Assembly (NCBI GenBank): GCA_026214975.1
Contig: JAOBSW010001195.1
Span: forward strand, 124,001-188,000
Length of the DNA stretch: 64,000 nucleotides
Source: Gentiana macrophylla
Lineage: Eukaryota > Streptophyta > Magnoliopsida > Gentianales > Gentianaceae
Direction of reading: 5' to 3'
Below, piece after piece: positions 23,161-34,470 of the stretch; within the stretch, counting starts at the first letter, position 1, and every line of letters begins with the position of its first letter. Under the pieces are notes generated by a model. It was given only the letters and a program-made list of their open reading frames with translations, searched no databases and was not told where the DNA came from. A program made the translations under genes and the position numbers.

Positions 23161-24110
23161 CTAGAATACTATGAGTCTAATCTCAGTACCTTCTTGACAG
23201 AGAGAGGAATTGTTCATATCGAGAGTTGTGTGGAAACACCTCTCACAGAATGGGGTTGCCGAGAGAAGAAAGAACAGCACTACCGGAAATGGCCAGATCA
23301 ATCATGTTCACCACACATGTTCCTAAATATATGTGGGGTGAAGCTTATACTGATCGCAACTTATTTACTCAACAGACTTCCCACAGAGTGTTAGGTTTCA
23401 AAACTCCACTCCAAACCCTATCGACCACACACTCCGCCATCATCTTGTTTCCCAGCTTGCCTCCAAAGATCTTTGGTTGTCTGTGTTTGTGTATATCCAT
23501 GCTCAACACGTATAAACTTGATCCTAAAGCTCACAAGTGCATTTTCCTAGGTTATGCAAAGGACAGAAAAGGTTACAAGTGTTATTCCCCTATTGAAAAG
23601 AAATTTTACAATTCTATGGATGTAAAATTCTTTGAAAAGACTCCTTATTACAGCAAACCTACTGAGTCATTCACTGATGGAAACCTGATTGAAATTGACC
23701 TAAACCCCTTCCCTCAGCAAACTCTTAACCTCAAAGAACCTCATCGATCCTCACAGAATGAACTTCAAGACTCTATCGACTCTCTACACCTCATTCATTC
23801 TCAAAGAACTCCTGAACAAGAGTTCATCGACCCAGAGCCTGGCGAACAGTAACCTCAAGACCTCATGAACCAGAGTCCTGCTGGACCTCCGCCATCGACT
23901 CTCGGTGATGCTTTCAAGTGGATGATGAGACCTATTGCTCTAAGGAAAGGAAAAGATCATGCATCGATCATTCTATTCATTCTTATTTATCTTATGATCG
24001 CTTGTCTCTGTCTTTGCCATGTTTACACAGGACTGGACTCTCACTCTATCCCCGGAAATATTCAGAGGCCCTTCAAAATGATAAGTGGAAGGTCATTGTT
24101 AAAACAGAGA
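23161..24110 (+). pseudogene. Copia integrase of element C (broken)
   Basis: Pieces of the integrase core are read in two frames. The NGV.ERKN-type Glu region is disrupted near 23215-23275. A good C-terminal domain follows: YKLDPKAHKCIFLGYAKD, RKGYKCYSPIEKKFYNSMDV and FFEKTPYY (23510-23650). The Ser/Pro/Gln-rich linker to RT ends near 23850 with stops. Confidence 0.8.
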
Positions 24111-25030
24111 TGATCGCCTCCTGGATAATCATACTTGGGATCTCACAACTCTTCCAAAAAGGCAAGAAGACAAATCATTTGCAAATGGTTATTCACTATC
24201 AAATACACTGGCGATGGCACTATTGACAAGTACAAAGCCGATTGGTAGCTGTGGGATTCACTCAAACTTATGGCATTGACTATAAAGAAACTTTTGCACC
24301 AGTGGCAAAGCTCAACTTTGTCGAGGTACTAATTTCTCTATTTGTCCAACTTGAGTGGCCTCTTCATCAATTGGATATCAAAAATGCTTTTCTAAATGGG
24401 GACCTTACCGAGGAGGTTTATATGACTATACCTCCTGGTTTTATCAATCCTCATACTCAAGGCAAGGTGTGCAACCGAGGAAATCTCTATATGGCTCAAG
24501 CAATCACCAAGGGCATGGTTTGGAAAATTAACAACCTGTGGTCAAAGCTGCTGGATATCACCAATGCAATTCGATCACACTATGTTCATCAAGACAACCA
24601 ACCGTAAGAGGTCTATTCTTATTGTCTATGTGGATGATATCATCCTTCATTGGAGATGACCTACCGAGATCCAACACTTGAAAGAATTGTCGGCAAAGGT
24701 ATTTCGAGTTAAAGACTTGGGTTTACTTAAGTATTTTCTTGGCATGGAAGTAGCTAGAAAACACAGAAAGGAATCTCGGTCTCCCAAAGGAAATATGTCT
24801 TTGGACTCGCTAAAAAAGAAAGCGGCATCTTTGGGGTGCAAACTCTCAGTATCCCCAGAGAGACCCTACCATACTCGCTACATGGTGACATTGTTTGCCA
24901 GGAAAGAACAATATCAAAGGCTTGTAGGCAAACTCATATACCTTTCTCACACAAGACCCGATATTGCATATGGGGTCGACCTGGTCATCAATTCATGCAT
25001 TGCCCTCTTGAGCAACATTGGGATGCAAAG
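24111..25030 (+). pseudogene. Copia reverse transcriptase of element C (broken)
   Basis: The frame at 24242-24607 has FTQTYGIDYKETFAPVAKLN, LHQLDIKNAFLNGDL and EEVYMTIPPGF. The active site YVDDII is at about 24628-24645, in a frame shifted from the first. After it come LKELSAKVFRVKDLGLLKYF and YQRLVGKLIYLSHTRPDIAY (24678-24980). Several one-base shifts make the domain non-functional as read. Confidence 0.88.
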
Positions 25031-25560
25031 TGAATAGGATCTTGAGGTATTTAAAATCCACTCCTGGCCAAGGCCTCGCACTTCACCAAGTCTCCGATAG
25101 ATCAATCAAGGTCTACACCGATGTTGATTGGATTTGGATGTCACATTGACAGTGAGGTCTACCACAGTGCTATTGCTCATATATATGGGGAACTGGTTAC
25201 TTGGAGGAGCAAGAAACAACCCATCGTGTCAAGAAGCGATCTTGAAGGTGAACTAAGGGCACTTGTACTTGGCATTTGTGAAGCTCTATGGCTAAAAAGT
25301 GGTACCGATCGAACTTCAAAGAATCAGACAAGAACCTATCACACTGTTGTGATAATAATTCAGCCTTATGCATGGCGGAAGATCCGATCCATCATGATAA
25401 AACCAAGCATGTGGACATTTGATGACACTTTCGAAGGAGAAGATTGATGCCAAGATTATTCAACTCAAAGATGTTCCTCAGCAGATCGAATCGTCGATAT
25501 TCTTACCAAGGCTATTCCACCTCTTATGTTCAAAAGAGATTAAGTAGCAAACTAGGTCGC
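25031..25560 (+). pseudogene. Copia RNase H of element C (broken)
   Basis: The readable block is LVTWRSKKQPIVSRSDLEGE with ELRALVLGICEALWL (25190-25300), where relatives have RSSAEAELRA. The C-terminal ADILTKAIPP-like end is readable at 25495-25525. Damage in this domain is heavy for an element with near-identical LTRs. Many of the altered places read TCGA where relatives of the family would have CTGA. Confidence 0.8.
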
Positions 25561-25589
25561 ATCAACATATACTGACCCGGATTTGAGGG

Positions 25590-25960
25590 TGTGGAAATAT
25601 TACTCAAGAGACTCGCCTGCCGAGGCTTTCAGCAGGTGCTCAGATTCCCGAGCCTTAGGATTTTGTGCATAATATTTTTGTACACTTTATTTAATTATAA
25701 ACGACATATTAATTGTGATACATATAAACAATTAATATGTCAAACTCTAGTTTACTTTATGTCATAGACACAATTAATATGTCATAGACATAGCTTTTAC
25801 TTTTACTTTTGCATGCTTGCCGCCCACATCTACATACTCAAGTGGCCGCCCAAGCTAGTGCTAGTCTCTCTCAATTGTATCTATTTATACACCTCTCATA
25901 TCAATGAATAAGATAAGTTGAAGTTTACTCTTGTGTTAACACATTCTCAAACTCTCTTCA
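25590..25960 (+). repeat. 3' LTR of copia element C
   Basis: It pairs with 20892-21265. From about 25655 to the end only one single-base length difference is seen (CCGCCAAGC versus CCGCCCAAGC). The first ~65 bases differ at many places. TSD AAAAG follows. Confidence 0.92.
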
Positions 25961-26345
25961 AAAAGCATGTCCAACATTCGAAGATCAACATAAAGGACTT
26001 GAAGTTCCTCAACAAGGGGATCGAGGTAACATAAAAGTTCCTTCCAATCTTCGTCAACTTCAAGGCGCCTCCACTATATCCGGAGTCGTCAGCTCAAATT
26101 ATAGCACCGCCGCTATATCCGGAGTTGTCAACTCAAATTAAAAGCACTTCCGCTATATCCGGAAGGTCGAAAGTACTCCCACTGTATCCGGGAGAGCATT
26201 AATCATCACCAACAAGAAAAGGGAGAATCAAAGGATTCAAGAGATTGTACCACTTTTATTTTATAAATTAATAAAATATTAGTTGTTACAATCTTCGTGT
26301 TTTCTTTCTTTGTATTTCAGGGATAAATACGAAATTTTTGTTACA
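25961..26345 (+). repeat. 5' LTR of Tat element T, right part (U5)
   Basis: This is the continuation of the LTR after element C, ending GTTACA at about 26345. It contains four tandem short stem-loops (26069-26194). The region just downstream, CTGGCACGTCCGGTGGGACC at 26351-26370, is the likely tRNA primer site region. The exact LTR end is estimated. Confidence 0.65.
26069..26194 (+). repeat. Four tandem stem-loops in Tat U5
   Basis: The units are 26069-26085 (CTCC..GGAG), 26108-26124 (CGCC..GGAG, imperfect), 26147-26165 (CTTCC..GGAAG) and 26176-26194 (CTCCC..GGGAG). Each stem encloses a conserved (A/G)CT(A/G)TATCC loop. The paired positions change together between units. Confidence 0.75.
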
Positions 26346-26403
26346 AATTTCTGGCACGTCCGGTGGGACCATCTCTCCTTTCCAAAAAAAAAAAGAAGAT
26401 CAA

Positions 26404-26572
26404 ATGGCTCCAAAGGTTGATACCTCAAAGGCTGCAACTTCAAAAGTTGCTGCTTCAAAAGTCGCCAAGGCTGCCGCTTCAAAGGCCTCCAAAGTGGCTG
26501 CTTCAAAAGTCTCTCAGGCTGCTGGAATGACCGTTTCTACTGCTTCATCTCAGGGACAGATTTCTGGCACAG
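26404..26572 (+). pseudogene. Tat gag, N-terminal piece
   Basis: The ATG at 26404 opens a Lys/Ala/Ser-rich leader made of repeated (S)KAA/SKVA units. It then has an AGMTVSTASSQGQISGT segment, cut by element D at 26573. The frame continues at 47117 with a PVTRSMSKE segment. The leader is low-complexity and basic, as in many Tat gag proteins, and would contact RNA (inference). Confidence 0.75.
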
Positions 26573-28261
26573 TGATCAGACTTTTCTAGATGTCCAATCT
26601 AACCGGCAGTGTACCGGGTCAATTATAGTCTAGTCTAGTGGTCAATGTCGTATCCACGAGGATTGTGAGGTTGAACACCGAAAAGCTATTATTATCTTGA
26701 TCTAAGTCACAAATTATCATAAAAGTAATCTACTACTAAAAAGGGTGATAAAATGATAAAAGAGACTAACCAAGATGATGCGTAGACTAGAAATTCTCTT
26801 GTAGTATCATGGGAATGACTTCCTTCCTACCTACCATTCGTGTTCAAAAGTGTGAAACGGTGCATTCCTAAGCAATCAATTCCCCCTCATACGAGTGTAT
26901 GGAATTACTCTCTACCTCCTCCTTGGTCTAGGTGTCCTAAACCTAATGACTCGGTATGCTACGCACGTGAATGCAATGACAATGCCAACCATCCCTGGAT
27001 AAGAAATCGAATGCCACGAATGGTCGATTTTACCTTTTGGTTCTCCTATTCCTTCTCCCACACCAACCATCTCCTTTCGGTCTCAACTAAGTGTGTGTGT
27101 GCTAGTGCTAGGTGATCAATCCAACACCAACAAGCAATACAGTGCAAATAGGAAAAGATTCACAACAATTGAAACTAACAATGCAACCAATCATTCCCAA
27201 TTAACATAAGAGATTATACTAATACTACAACATTATCTTGGTTAGTTTAACCTAGCCACTCATAACTATAAACATTAACATAACAAAGCTAACATTCATA
27301 ATCATAAGAACACTTGAATCAAAATGAAGATTAAGGATTACCAATTACAAGCAAGAACTCGGAGTTGGTGTTCTTCATTCAACTCCAAAAGCTTTAATGG
27401 AACCAACACTAGTGTAGTTTAAATTCCAAACAAAGTAGTAGAAGTCTAGCTAAGAATCCTTAATTATACAATCAAATTCAAGAGCTAATTTATACAAAAA
27501 TTTGGCTAGGAGAGCCCTTGGGGCGTGGATGTGCCTGCAAGGGAGAGGGAAAATGAAGAAGATGAAGTTGGGGGTGAAAAATAATGAAATTCGATCTAAA
27601 ATTAGGTTTATATGGCTGAAAACTGCTCCTGTGACGTTTTGGCGCGCGTCACTAAAGGTTTGGCGTGCGTCACGAAAAGGTCTGAAACACTCTGAATAGC
27701 TACAGTGACGTTTGACGCGTGTCACTAAGGTTTGGGATGCGTCACTTCACAGCAACTCAGAAAAATTGCCCTAACTTGAGTTGTAGAGTTCCAATTGATG
27801 TAATTCAAATTGCGATGGAAAGCTTGTTTCTTCATCTACAACTCTAATTCAGAAGTCTTCTCCAGAAAATACCTCTAAGCTAGGTCTAATGTCCGTTGAA
27901 GATAGGCTACAGTAGAAACACTAAGGACAATTGATCCGTTTGAATTTGATAGCTCCCGGCACACTCTTCTAGCCATCAAAACGATGTGTTTATGGTAAAC
28001 ACGTGGCGTCACTCGGGGTCTTGGTCAACCTATAATCCTGCAATACAACACCAAAAATACCAAGCGTAAACCCGACACGACGCTCCGGTTACTATAACCG
28101 GTACAAACTATCAAAATATGATATTTTATATAATAATTACTATCTACACATTCGGATGAAACTAAGCAAATAATGATTCAAATTGATACGAGAACATCAA
28201 TAAATGCATGAGAAATAGGGATAAAACATCATAAAAAGTATCATCTCTTTGACTTACATCA
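26573..28261 (-). repeat. 3' LTR of gypsy element D
   Basis: It pairs with 45418-47116, with scattered mostly C/T and G/A differences. On the minus strand it begins TGATGTAAGTCAAAG and ends TCTGATCA. Plus-strand frames inside (26840-27115, 27502-27699) recur in the other LTR and are not genes. Confidence 0.9.
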
Positions 28262-30265
28262 ACCACTCCCCACTTAGCTTTTGCTCGTCCTCGAGCAAAT
28301 AAAGCGACAAAGCAATTCAATTCAAGAGATAGGATCATACAACATTTAGAAGTAAGAGCTCAACTAGATGATGCAACCAACCGTACGTATAACCACATGT
28401 TAACCGTAATCTGAGAAAGTAGTGGAGTGTGTGTGTGAATATTCCTCAAATTTATTACCAAACAATCAATTATGAAATCATGCATGCAAGACTTATTAGG
28501 TGCAATCCAAAGGCTTAAGAATAATACCGATCTCCACTAATCGAGGCATTCGGAGTCAAGAAGTTAGATCGGGTAGGACTTGAAAGCTTGTAACGTTAGG
28601 CTCGGGTATTGGCTAATCGAAAGGATAAAAGGATATATCAAAAGAACACATGCAAGATAGCAAGAATCAACACCTTCAATTCCAATGATTTTGAATTGGC
28701 ACCTCCCACTCTCTCGCATAATTGCCAAAGACGTCTCCTCAACAATAAACATAAGAGATAAAGTACCACTACAATTGATTTATCACTCAAACTTACATTA
28801 CTTGGACTTGTTGAACTTGTCCTCCAAAATTGCTTTCCAATGCTCACCATTTATTGAATCTTTATATACAACTTTATTAAACTTCAATTGATTATTTTTG
28901 AACTTTTTTTTGGATTTTTTGAATTTTTTTTTGAACTAACACCAACGGACTCCAAACTTGAAAAGATACCATCTTAACTTTGTGCCAATAAAGTCATCCA
29001 ACTCCTGCCCAACTTCTAATGTCGTCACCACAACAATACATAGAAACTTGCGGGACATTAAAGGAATGTAGACCAAAATTAGGCTAAGGGTCGGATTATA
29101 ATGAGGCTAATCACGAATGGATAGTTCCGAGTGGGGTCTCACCACTCTACAAAGGCTGAGATGGGGACAGGTGGAAAATATGTTCGAGAAGGCTATTTGG
29201 CTATGGTTGAGTCAAAGAAATGCCATGACCGTCATCCCTAACTCCGACTCCAAACACCTTTCTACTTCGCCTCGAAAGGATATCAAGCCTAAGTTCTAGT
29301 TGCTATGGAAGAATGCTTACATGATTGCACAAAAGTTTGCATGTTAACAAAAGATTGGAATATACGTACTCAAAGAATTCACACTACAAAAAAAGATTCA
29401 CGGTTAAAATGCACTTACATGTCACCACGGTTACTCATTTCATTGAGGTACTAACTCTATCAATTGCAAAAACATATCTTTCAACAAAAGGTGGTTTGTT
29501 CAACTTTAAATTGCTCGAAAATGATCAAGGATAAGTGTTTCTCAAACATTTAATGACATTACCCGTTGTTGGACTAACTACATTCCCACTCCCCACTTAC
29601 GAACTTGCATTGTCCTCAATGTAAAGTGAGTGGTAAGAAAGTAGTTAGGGAATCAAAATTAGTCAAAAAAATTAGCGGGATGCTATAAAAGGGAGGGTGG
29701 GTGGGCATGAAAATGAAAGACAACAAATGAAATGACAAGCAATCCCAAGTACTAGCAAAGTATCAACCAAAATGTAGACACAAAAGGATCATTGGCCACA
29801 CTGGACCTCACAAAAGAGCAAAAATACTATACCAAACTTTTACGGGCTGCCTCCCGGTAGCGCTTTTGTTTAACGTCGTTTGCTCGACGAGATTATACGG
29901 TAGAAGTGATGTAAATTATACAGATTATCGGGCAGGGATACCACTAAAAATTACTCACAGAAGCATGCAATTTCAAGCACAAAAGCCAACCAAAAGATAA
30001 TGCTTAAGAAGTAAAAAAGAAAGATAGTACCCGTGGTTTGCTAAATTTAAAGTCTATAGCTAGACTTATGCATGGCACATTTCTTTAATGCACGGTTGGT
30101 GGGTCATCCTTGCGCACCGCATCCGTCTTTTTTTATCAATACCGGTCTCCAACATAGGTTAGACGAATGCCACCAATCCCAACGATTCTTGAACTTTTCC
30201 TTTGACTTTTGAGCTTTTGGTTTGTGAGCTTTCACATTATTTCTAGAGTCATCTTCTTCAACTAC
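28262..30265 (-). other. Non-coding 3' region of gypsy element D
   Basis: There are about 2 kb between the protease stop and the 3' LTR where RT, RNase H and integrase would be in a full element; no such motif is seen on either strand. It contains two polypurine blocks (28262-28276 and 29586-29600 as complements), each next to a perfect or near-perfect hairpin. A GGGCTGCCTCCCGGTAGCGC phrase lies at 29844-29863. The matching minus-strand GGGAGGC..CCC block is also seen at 54404-54425 in element G. Confidence 0.7.
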
Positions 30266-30971
30266 CTACATGTTAGTATGATCCACAAAAAGGGGACACG
30301 ATGTGTCCCCAAAAGAACAAGATTCTAGTGTGGTGTGTGGATATTTCAATGACGTGTAAATGTTGAAGACAACGCGCTCATCATTAACTCCCAAACTAAG
30401 CTCTCCCTTACGAACATCAATCACGGCCTCTCTCGTTGCTAAAAATGGTCTACCGAGGATAAGGGGTGTAGTGTACCCTTCCTCCATATCCATAACAACA
30501 AAATCGACGGGGAAGTAACATTTATCAACTTTCACTAGTACATCCTCAATGACTCCCATTGGACGTTTTATGGATCTATCCGCAAGTTGGAGAGTCATCT
30601 CCGTACGCTTAAGCTTGCCTATGCCAAGTTTCATAAAATCATTATAGGACATGAGGTTTATGCTCGCACCAAGATCACATAGCGCCTTCTCAAACAAAAG
30701 TCCCCCAATATCACATGGGAGTGTAAATCTCCCGGGGTCCTTAAGCTTAGGAGGGAGCTTGTGTTGAAGCACGGCAGAACACTCCTCACTTAGACACACC
30801 GTCTCATACTATTCCAACTATTTCTTCTTGGAGAGTATGTCCTTAAGAAACTTACCATACGCCGGCATATTCGTGAGTGCTTCGATGAAAGGGATATTAA
30901 TGGTTAAGTGCCGAAAAGTGTCAAGAAAACGTGCATATTTTTTTATCAACCTTCATCTTTTTAATTTCCTC
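30266..30971 (-). pseudogene. Retropepsin-like protease of gypsy element D
   Basis: The minus-strand frame 30799-30266 contains ECSAVLQHKLPPKLKDPG, the active-site region ALCDLGASINLM, a MTLQLADRSIKRPMGV segment, VDFVVMDM and the LGRPFLAT flap-side motif. The active site reads DLGAS, the form usual in Athila/Tat-type gypsy elements, instead of D(S/T)G. Upstream (30971-30800) the linker with HLTINIPFIEAL and MPAYGKFLKDILSKKK is readable but broken by stops. A terminal stop at 30266-30268 ends the coding region with no RT after it. Confidence 0.88.
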
Positions 30972-31980
30972 TCAATGGGGGTATGGTAATGACTCAAGAT
31001 CAAAATCTTTAGGGATAAAAGTAATACCTCTCTTACATTTGTCGCTTGATGAAGTGGTATAAGCTTTTCTCAAAATTTGGGCTGCTGGGGGACACCATTC
31101 ATCATTGGCCTGCGCCAATGTATCACTGGCCTGAGTCATTTTGCTTGCCAAAGTCTCTGTTTTCTTCTCTTTGTAAATGGCCTGAGCCGGTTGATCATTG
31201 GCCTGAGCCATTTTCTTTGCAAGTGGCCTATAAATTTTTTTCTTAACCTCGGTGTGAACCGGGCTACGTCCGGTGTGAGCCGACTTGCCTTTGACGGTTT
31301 CTTCTCGAACATGTTCATTGAATAAGGTCCTTAAGTCACCAGCTCTTGGGTTTTTCAATATTCTCGGGACTTTCACCCATTCTTCTTCTTCCTCAAAACC
31401 ATCCCCCCTCAAGAAACCATCCATGATGCTCTCTTCTTCTTCACTCCACTCTTCCTCCTTCTCATCATTCAAATCTTCTTCAACCTCATTGCTTCCCTCA
31501 TTATGCCCATATGACCTTCCACTTCGAGTAATAATAGCATTGACTTCTCTCAGGTTTCTCTCGGTGTTGCTTGGTAATCCACCCGGTGGTCTACTACTAT
31601 GTCTCTCACCTTCCCTAGTCAAAAAGTCTTCAATAACTCTTATTGATGCCTCCATCATTCTCATTCTCATTTCGAGCCCACTCATAGATGTTTTCAAAGT
31701 ACCAACCTCTTGAGACATCATACCAATAGAGGTCATCAATGTTTGCATATTGCCGGATTGAGTAGCAACAACTCCCATCAAGTTTTCCATCAAAATTTTC
31801 AAATGACAGACATCTTCTGTTGATTGTGAACTTTGTTGAACATGGGCTTGTTGAGTAGGAACTTGTTGGTAAATGAGAGGTGGATCAAAAACATTGGTGT
31901 GAGTGTTGTTAAAATCCCGATGTTGTCTCAATAAACTCATTTCTTCTTGTGTAGATACATCAGAGTTTGATAATTCTTCG
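30972..31980 (-). pseudogene. Gag C-terminal region of gypsy element D
   Basis: The minus-strand frame of about 322 codons (31940-30972) has a Gln-rich segment, a Met/Leu-rich probable coiled coil (MENLMGVVATQSGNMQTLM onward), NLREVNAIITRSGRSY and a long acidic stretch of Glu/Asp. It ends with ESLPYPH before the protease. NAI.TRSGR is the marker found before protease in Athila/Tat gypsy elements (compare 56004-55940 in element G). The coding frame runs on across the Sirevirus insertion to 44062-44356. Confidence 0.8.
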
Positions 31981-33390
31981 TGTTAGGAACTTTTTTTGTG
32001 TTTTGATGATGGCCATACTAGCTGTTATAGCAAGCCTGAAATAAGTTAGAATTCTCTGTATAAGTCTTTACTTAGAGTCTGAGATATTGCATAAGTTAAG
32101 TCAGACAAGTATTGTACTAGTTGGTAGGATGGCAAAGTAAAACAGACATTCGGCAGAGTGAAGCCAGCCAAGCACCAGCAAAGAAGCAGTGAAGACTTAA
32201 TGGTATGACTTATAACCAAGGAAGTCTGTGATGACCTTGGACAAGTCTAAGTATGTTTCAAGTGATGAAATTCAATGTTCAAATATGGTGTACACTGATC
32301 TCACCCAAATCAATGATCAGTGAAGTACAAAGATTCTCCTTAAAACTAAAGTGATGAAGGAAACAGTGAATCGGCAGAGTAAACTGACTTTCGGCAAAGT
32401 AAAGGCAATAACAGTGAAGGAAGATCTAAACGGCAAAGTCAGATGGATCACTCCACCTTTCAAAGAACGGCGAAGTAATCCTTATCAGAAAAGAATTGAA
32501 ATATGATGAAGATTCAGAGGATCATGCATTTAATGCACAATCAATAGAGGATCAATCAAGGACGGATTTTCTCCTATACATTTGAAAGAAAAAAATCCGA
32601 TCACTGAAATCAAGGAGAATATAATTAAGGGGGAATCAAGAATAAAATCAAGGATTATTCCCCTAATAAATATAGCCAACGGACGGAATTTCAAATCAAG
32701 AATACTCAAGGCTATAAATAGAAGGCATTGACAGATAGATAAAAAGAACGATCATAAAAAGAAAATCAAGCAAAAACTCTGTCAATTTGAAAAGCCTTCT
32801 CTCTGAACTTACAAGGATTTATCTACAGATCAACTCAGACATCAGAACTACAATTTCATATTCAGTACTGAGATTGATCAATCAAGTTTGTGAATCTCAT
32901 TCACAATAAACTGAAGCAACTGAATCGGAAGTCATCTGAGAAGGAGTTGTGCTTGTGATAGCTGCTGAAGGATTTGATCTCAAGGAGCTGTGAAACAGAC
33001 TGAATCACTGAAGCTGTTGCAGTCAAGGAGTGATAGTCTTGTATATTGTGAAGCTTGGAAAGTCAATGACAATCATACTATTGTATCAGTGAAAACAATA
33101 GTGAATTCCTCCAATCATCACAGGAGAAGAGTGGATTAAGGGATTACACCACCCTGAACCACTATAAGCCTTGTGTCAATTTACTTTCTGCAATCTACTT
33201 TACTGCATTCATTTAAATTGCCTAAATTAAAATCTATATCTGTGATTGTCCAAACTACTTTGAAACAACATAGTAAGAAGAGACTTATCCGCAGCCCAAA
33301 AGCTTTTAAATACAAGAAAAGTTTTTGAAACTCCACTATAGTCATTCCTCCCCCCTCTGACTATAGTTTTACCCTTCTCTGGGACCAACA
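31981..33390 (+). repeat. 5' LTR of element E
   Basis: It starts TGTTAGGAACTTTTTTTG and ends TGGGACCAACA. A TATA box in CTATAAATAGAAGG lies at 32712-32725. U3 has six copies of a CGGC(A/G)(A/G)AGT-like motif (32131, 32151, 32373, 32393, 32432, 32469). It carries no gene. Confidence 0.95.
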
Positions 33391-33392
33391 AT

Positions 33393-33404
33393 TGGTATCG
33401 GAGC
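33393..33404 (+). promoter_or_regulatory. Primer binding site of element E
   Basis: TGGTATCGGAGC lies two bases after the LTR. It differs by one base from the TGGTATCAGAGC complement of initiator tRNA-Met used by most copia elements. Confidence 0.9.
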
Positions 33405-33528
33405 AGTGTTCCTAATATCAGAACCTGTTCAGATCTAAAAACTGGTAACAAGGAGATCACATATTTTCAAAGTAGTTTTCAAATCTGAGTTTTTTATTCA
33501 TTCACATATAGATCCATTATTTGTACTT

Positions 33529-34470
33529 ATGGATTCCTCAAACTTTATGTCAAAAGTACATGTTTTCAATGTAAATAATTTTGATAAATATAAAACAAGA
33601 ATGCTGTCACATCTTGCAGCAACTCATAAGGAGATGCTGGACATAATCAATGATGGACCAATCATGATCATGACTGTGGTATCCACAGGAGCATACCAAG
33701 GGAAGGAAATAGACAAACCCAAGAATGATTGGACCAAGGATGACAGGAGAAGAGCAAATCTAGATTTTGTTGCAAAAGATAAGATTTTGAAGACCCTAGA
33801 TAGCAACATGTTCATGAGATTCAAAGATTGCAAAACAGCAAAGGAGATGTGGGACAAGCTAGCATTGATAAATGAAGGATCTGAAGCAGTTAAAGAAAAC
33901 AAATTATTCATTGTAAAAGCAGAAATTTGAAAATTTCAAAATGAAGACTGGTGAATCCATTGATCAAATGGACAACAGATTCTCCAGCATCATCAGTGAA
34001 CTGCAATAGCTTGGACACACATATCCCCAGAAAGAAGTTTGCTTAAAGATCTTGAGAGGCTTACCTAAAAGATGGAAGACCATAACATCAGTAATCGGAG
34101 GAACCACAAACCTTGCAAGCACTGAACACTCTGACACTGATGTCCCAACTTAAAGCTCAAGAATTTGAACTGAATGGTGAAGATGGTGCTCCGGCAGAGA
34201 CACAAAAAGCCACTGCACTGATTGCACCCCAGCAAAGTAACTTTGCCGATTGTATCAACAAAGAGACGCATGAACTTAAAGAACATGTAGCTTTATTAGT
34301 TAAACGTTGTGACATGTTTAGCAAAAAGAAGCCATTCAAAGGAAACTCATCATCAAACAAGAGGTCAAGCTCAAACAAATAAATGAAGAAGAAACATGAT
34401 GAATACAGGTGCTTCAACTGCAACAAGAAAGGTCACTTCAAGGCTGATTGTCCTGAATAAAATGATAAAG
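33529..34470 (+). pseudogene. Copia gag of element E (broken)
   Basis: The ATG at 33529 opens with DSSNFMSKVHVFNVNNFDKY. It continues through a helical core with MFMRFKDCKTAKEMWDKLAL, then shifts frame near 33925. The C-terminal half (IDQMDNRFSSII, KILRGLPKRWK) is readable to 34110. A zinc knuckle CFNCNKKGHFKADC (CX2CX4HX4C) lies at 34408-34449 and would bind RNA. Stops at 33928, 34009 and 34379 break it. Confidence 0.88.

Larger units (their letters stand above)
20892..25960 (+). mobile_element. Ty1/copia element C, complete with LTRs
   Basis: The 5.07 kb element has LTRs of 374 and 371 bp, target duplication AAAAG (20887-20891 and 25961-25965), primer site at 21266, and gag, protease, integrase, RT and RNase H in copia order. 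The LTRs are nearly identical over ~300 bases, so the insertion is young. Even so the coding region is split into at least eight frames, and the LTR differences sit in one CTG/CAG-rich stretch of about 60 bases. Confidence 0.92.

Noticed and set aside
26840..27115. Plus-strand frame repeated at 45666-45875
   Set aside because: It lies inside both LTRs of element D, so the repetition is that of the LTR and not of a gene.
31285..31713. 142-codon plus-strand Ser-rich frame
   Set aside because: It is antisense to the acidic gag C-terminus of element D.
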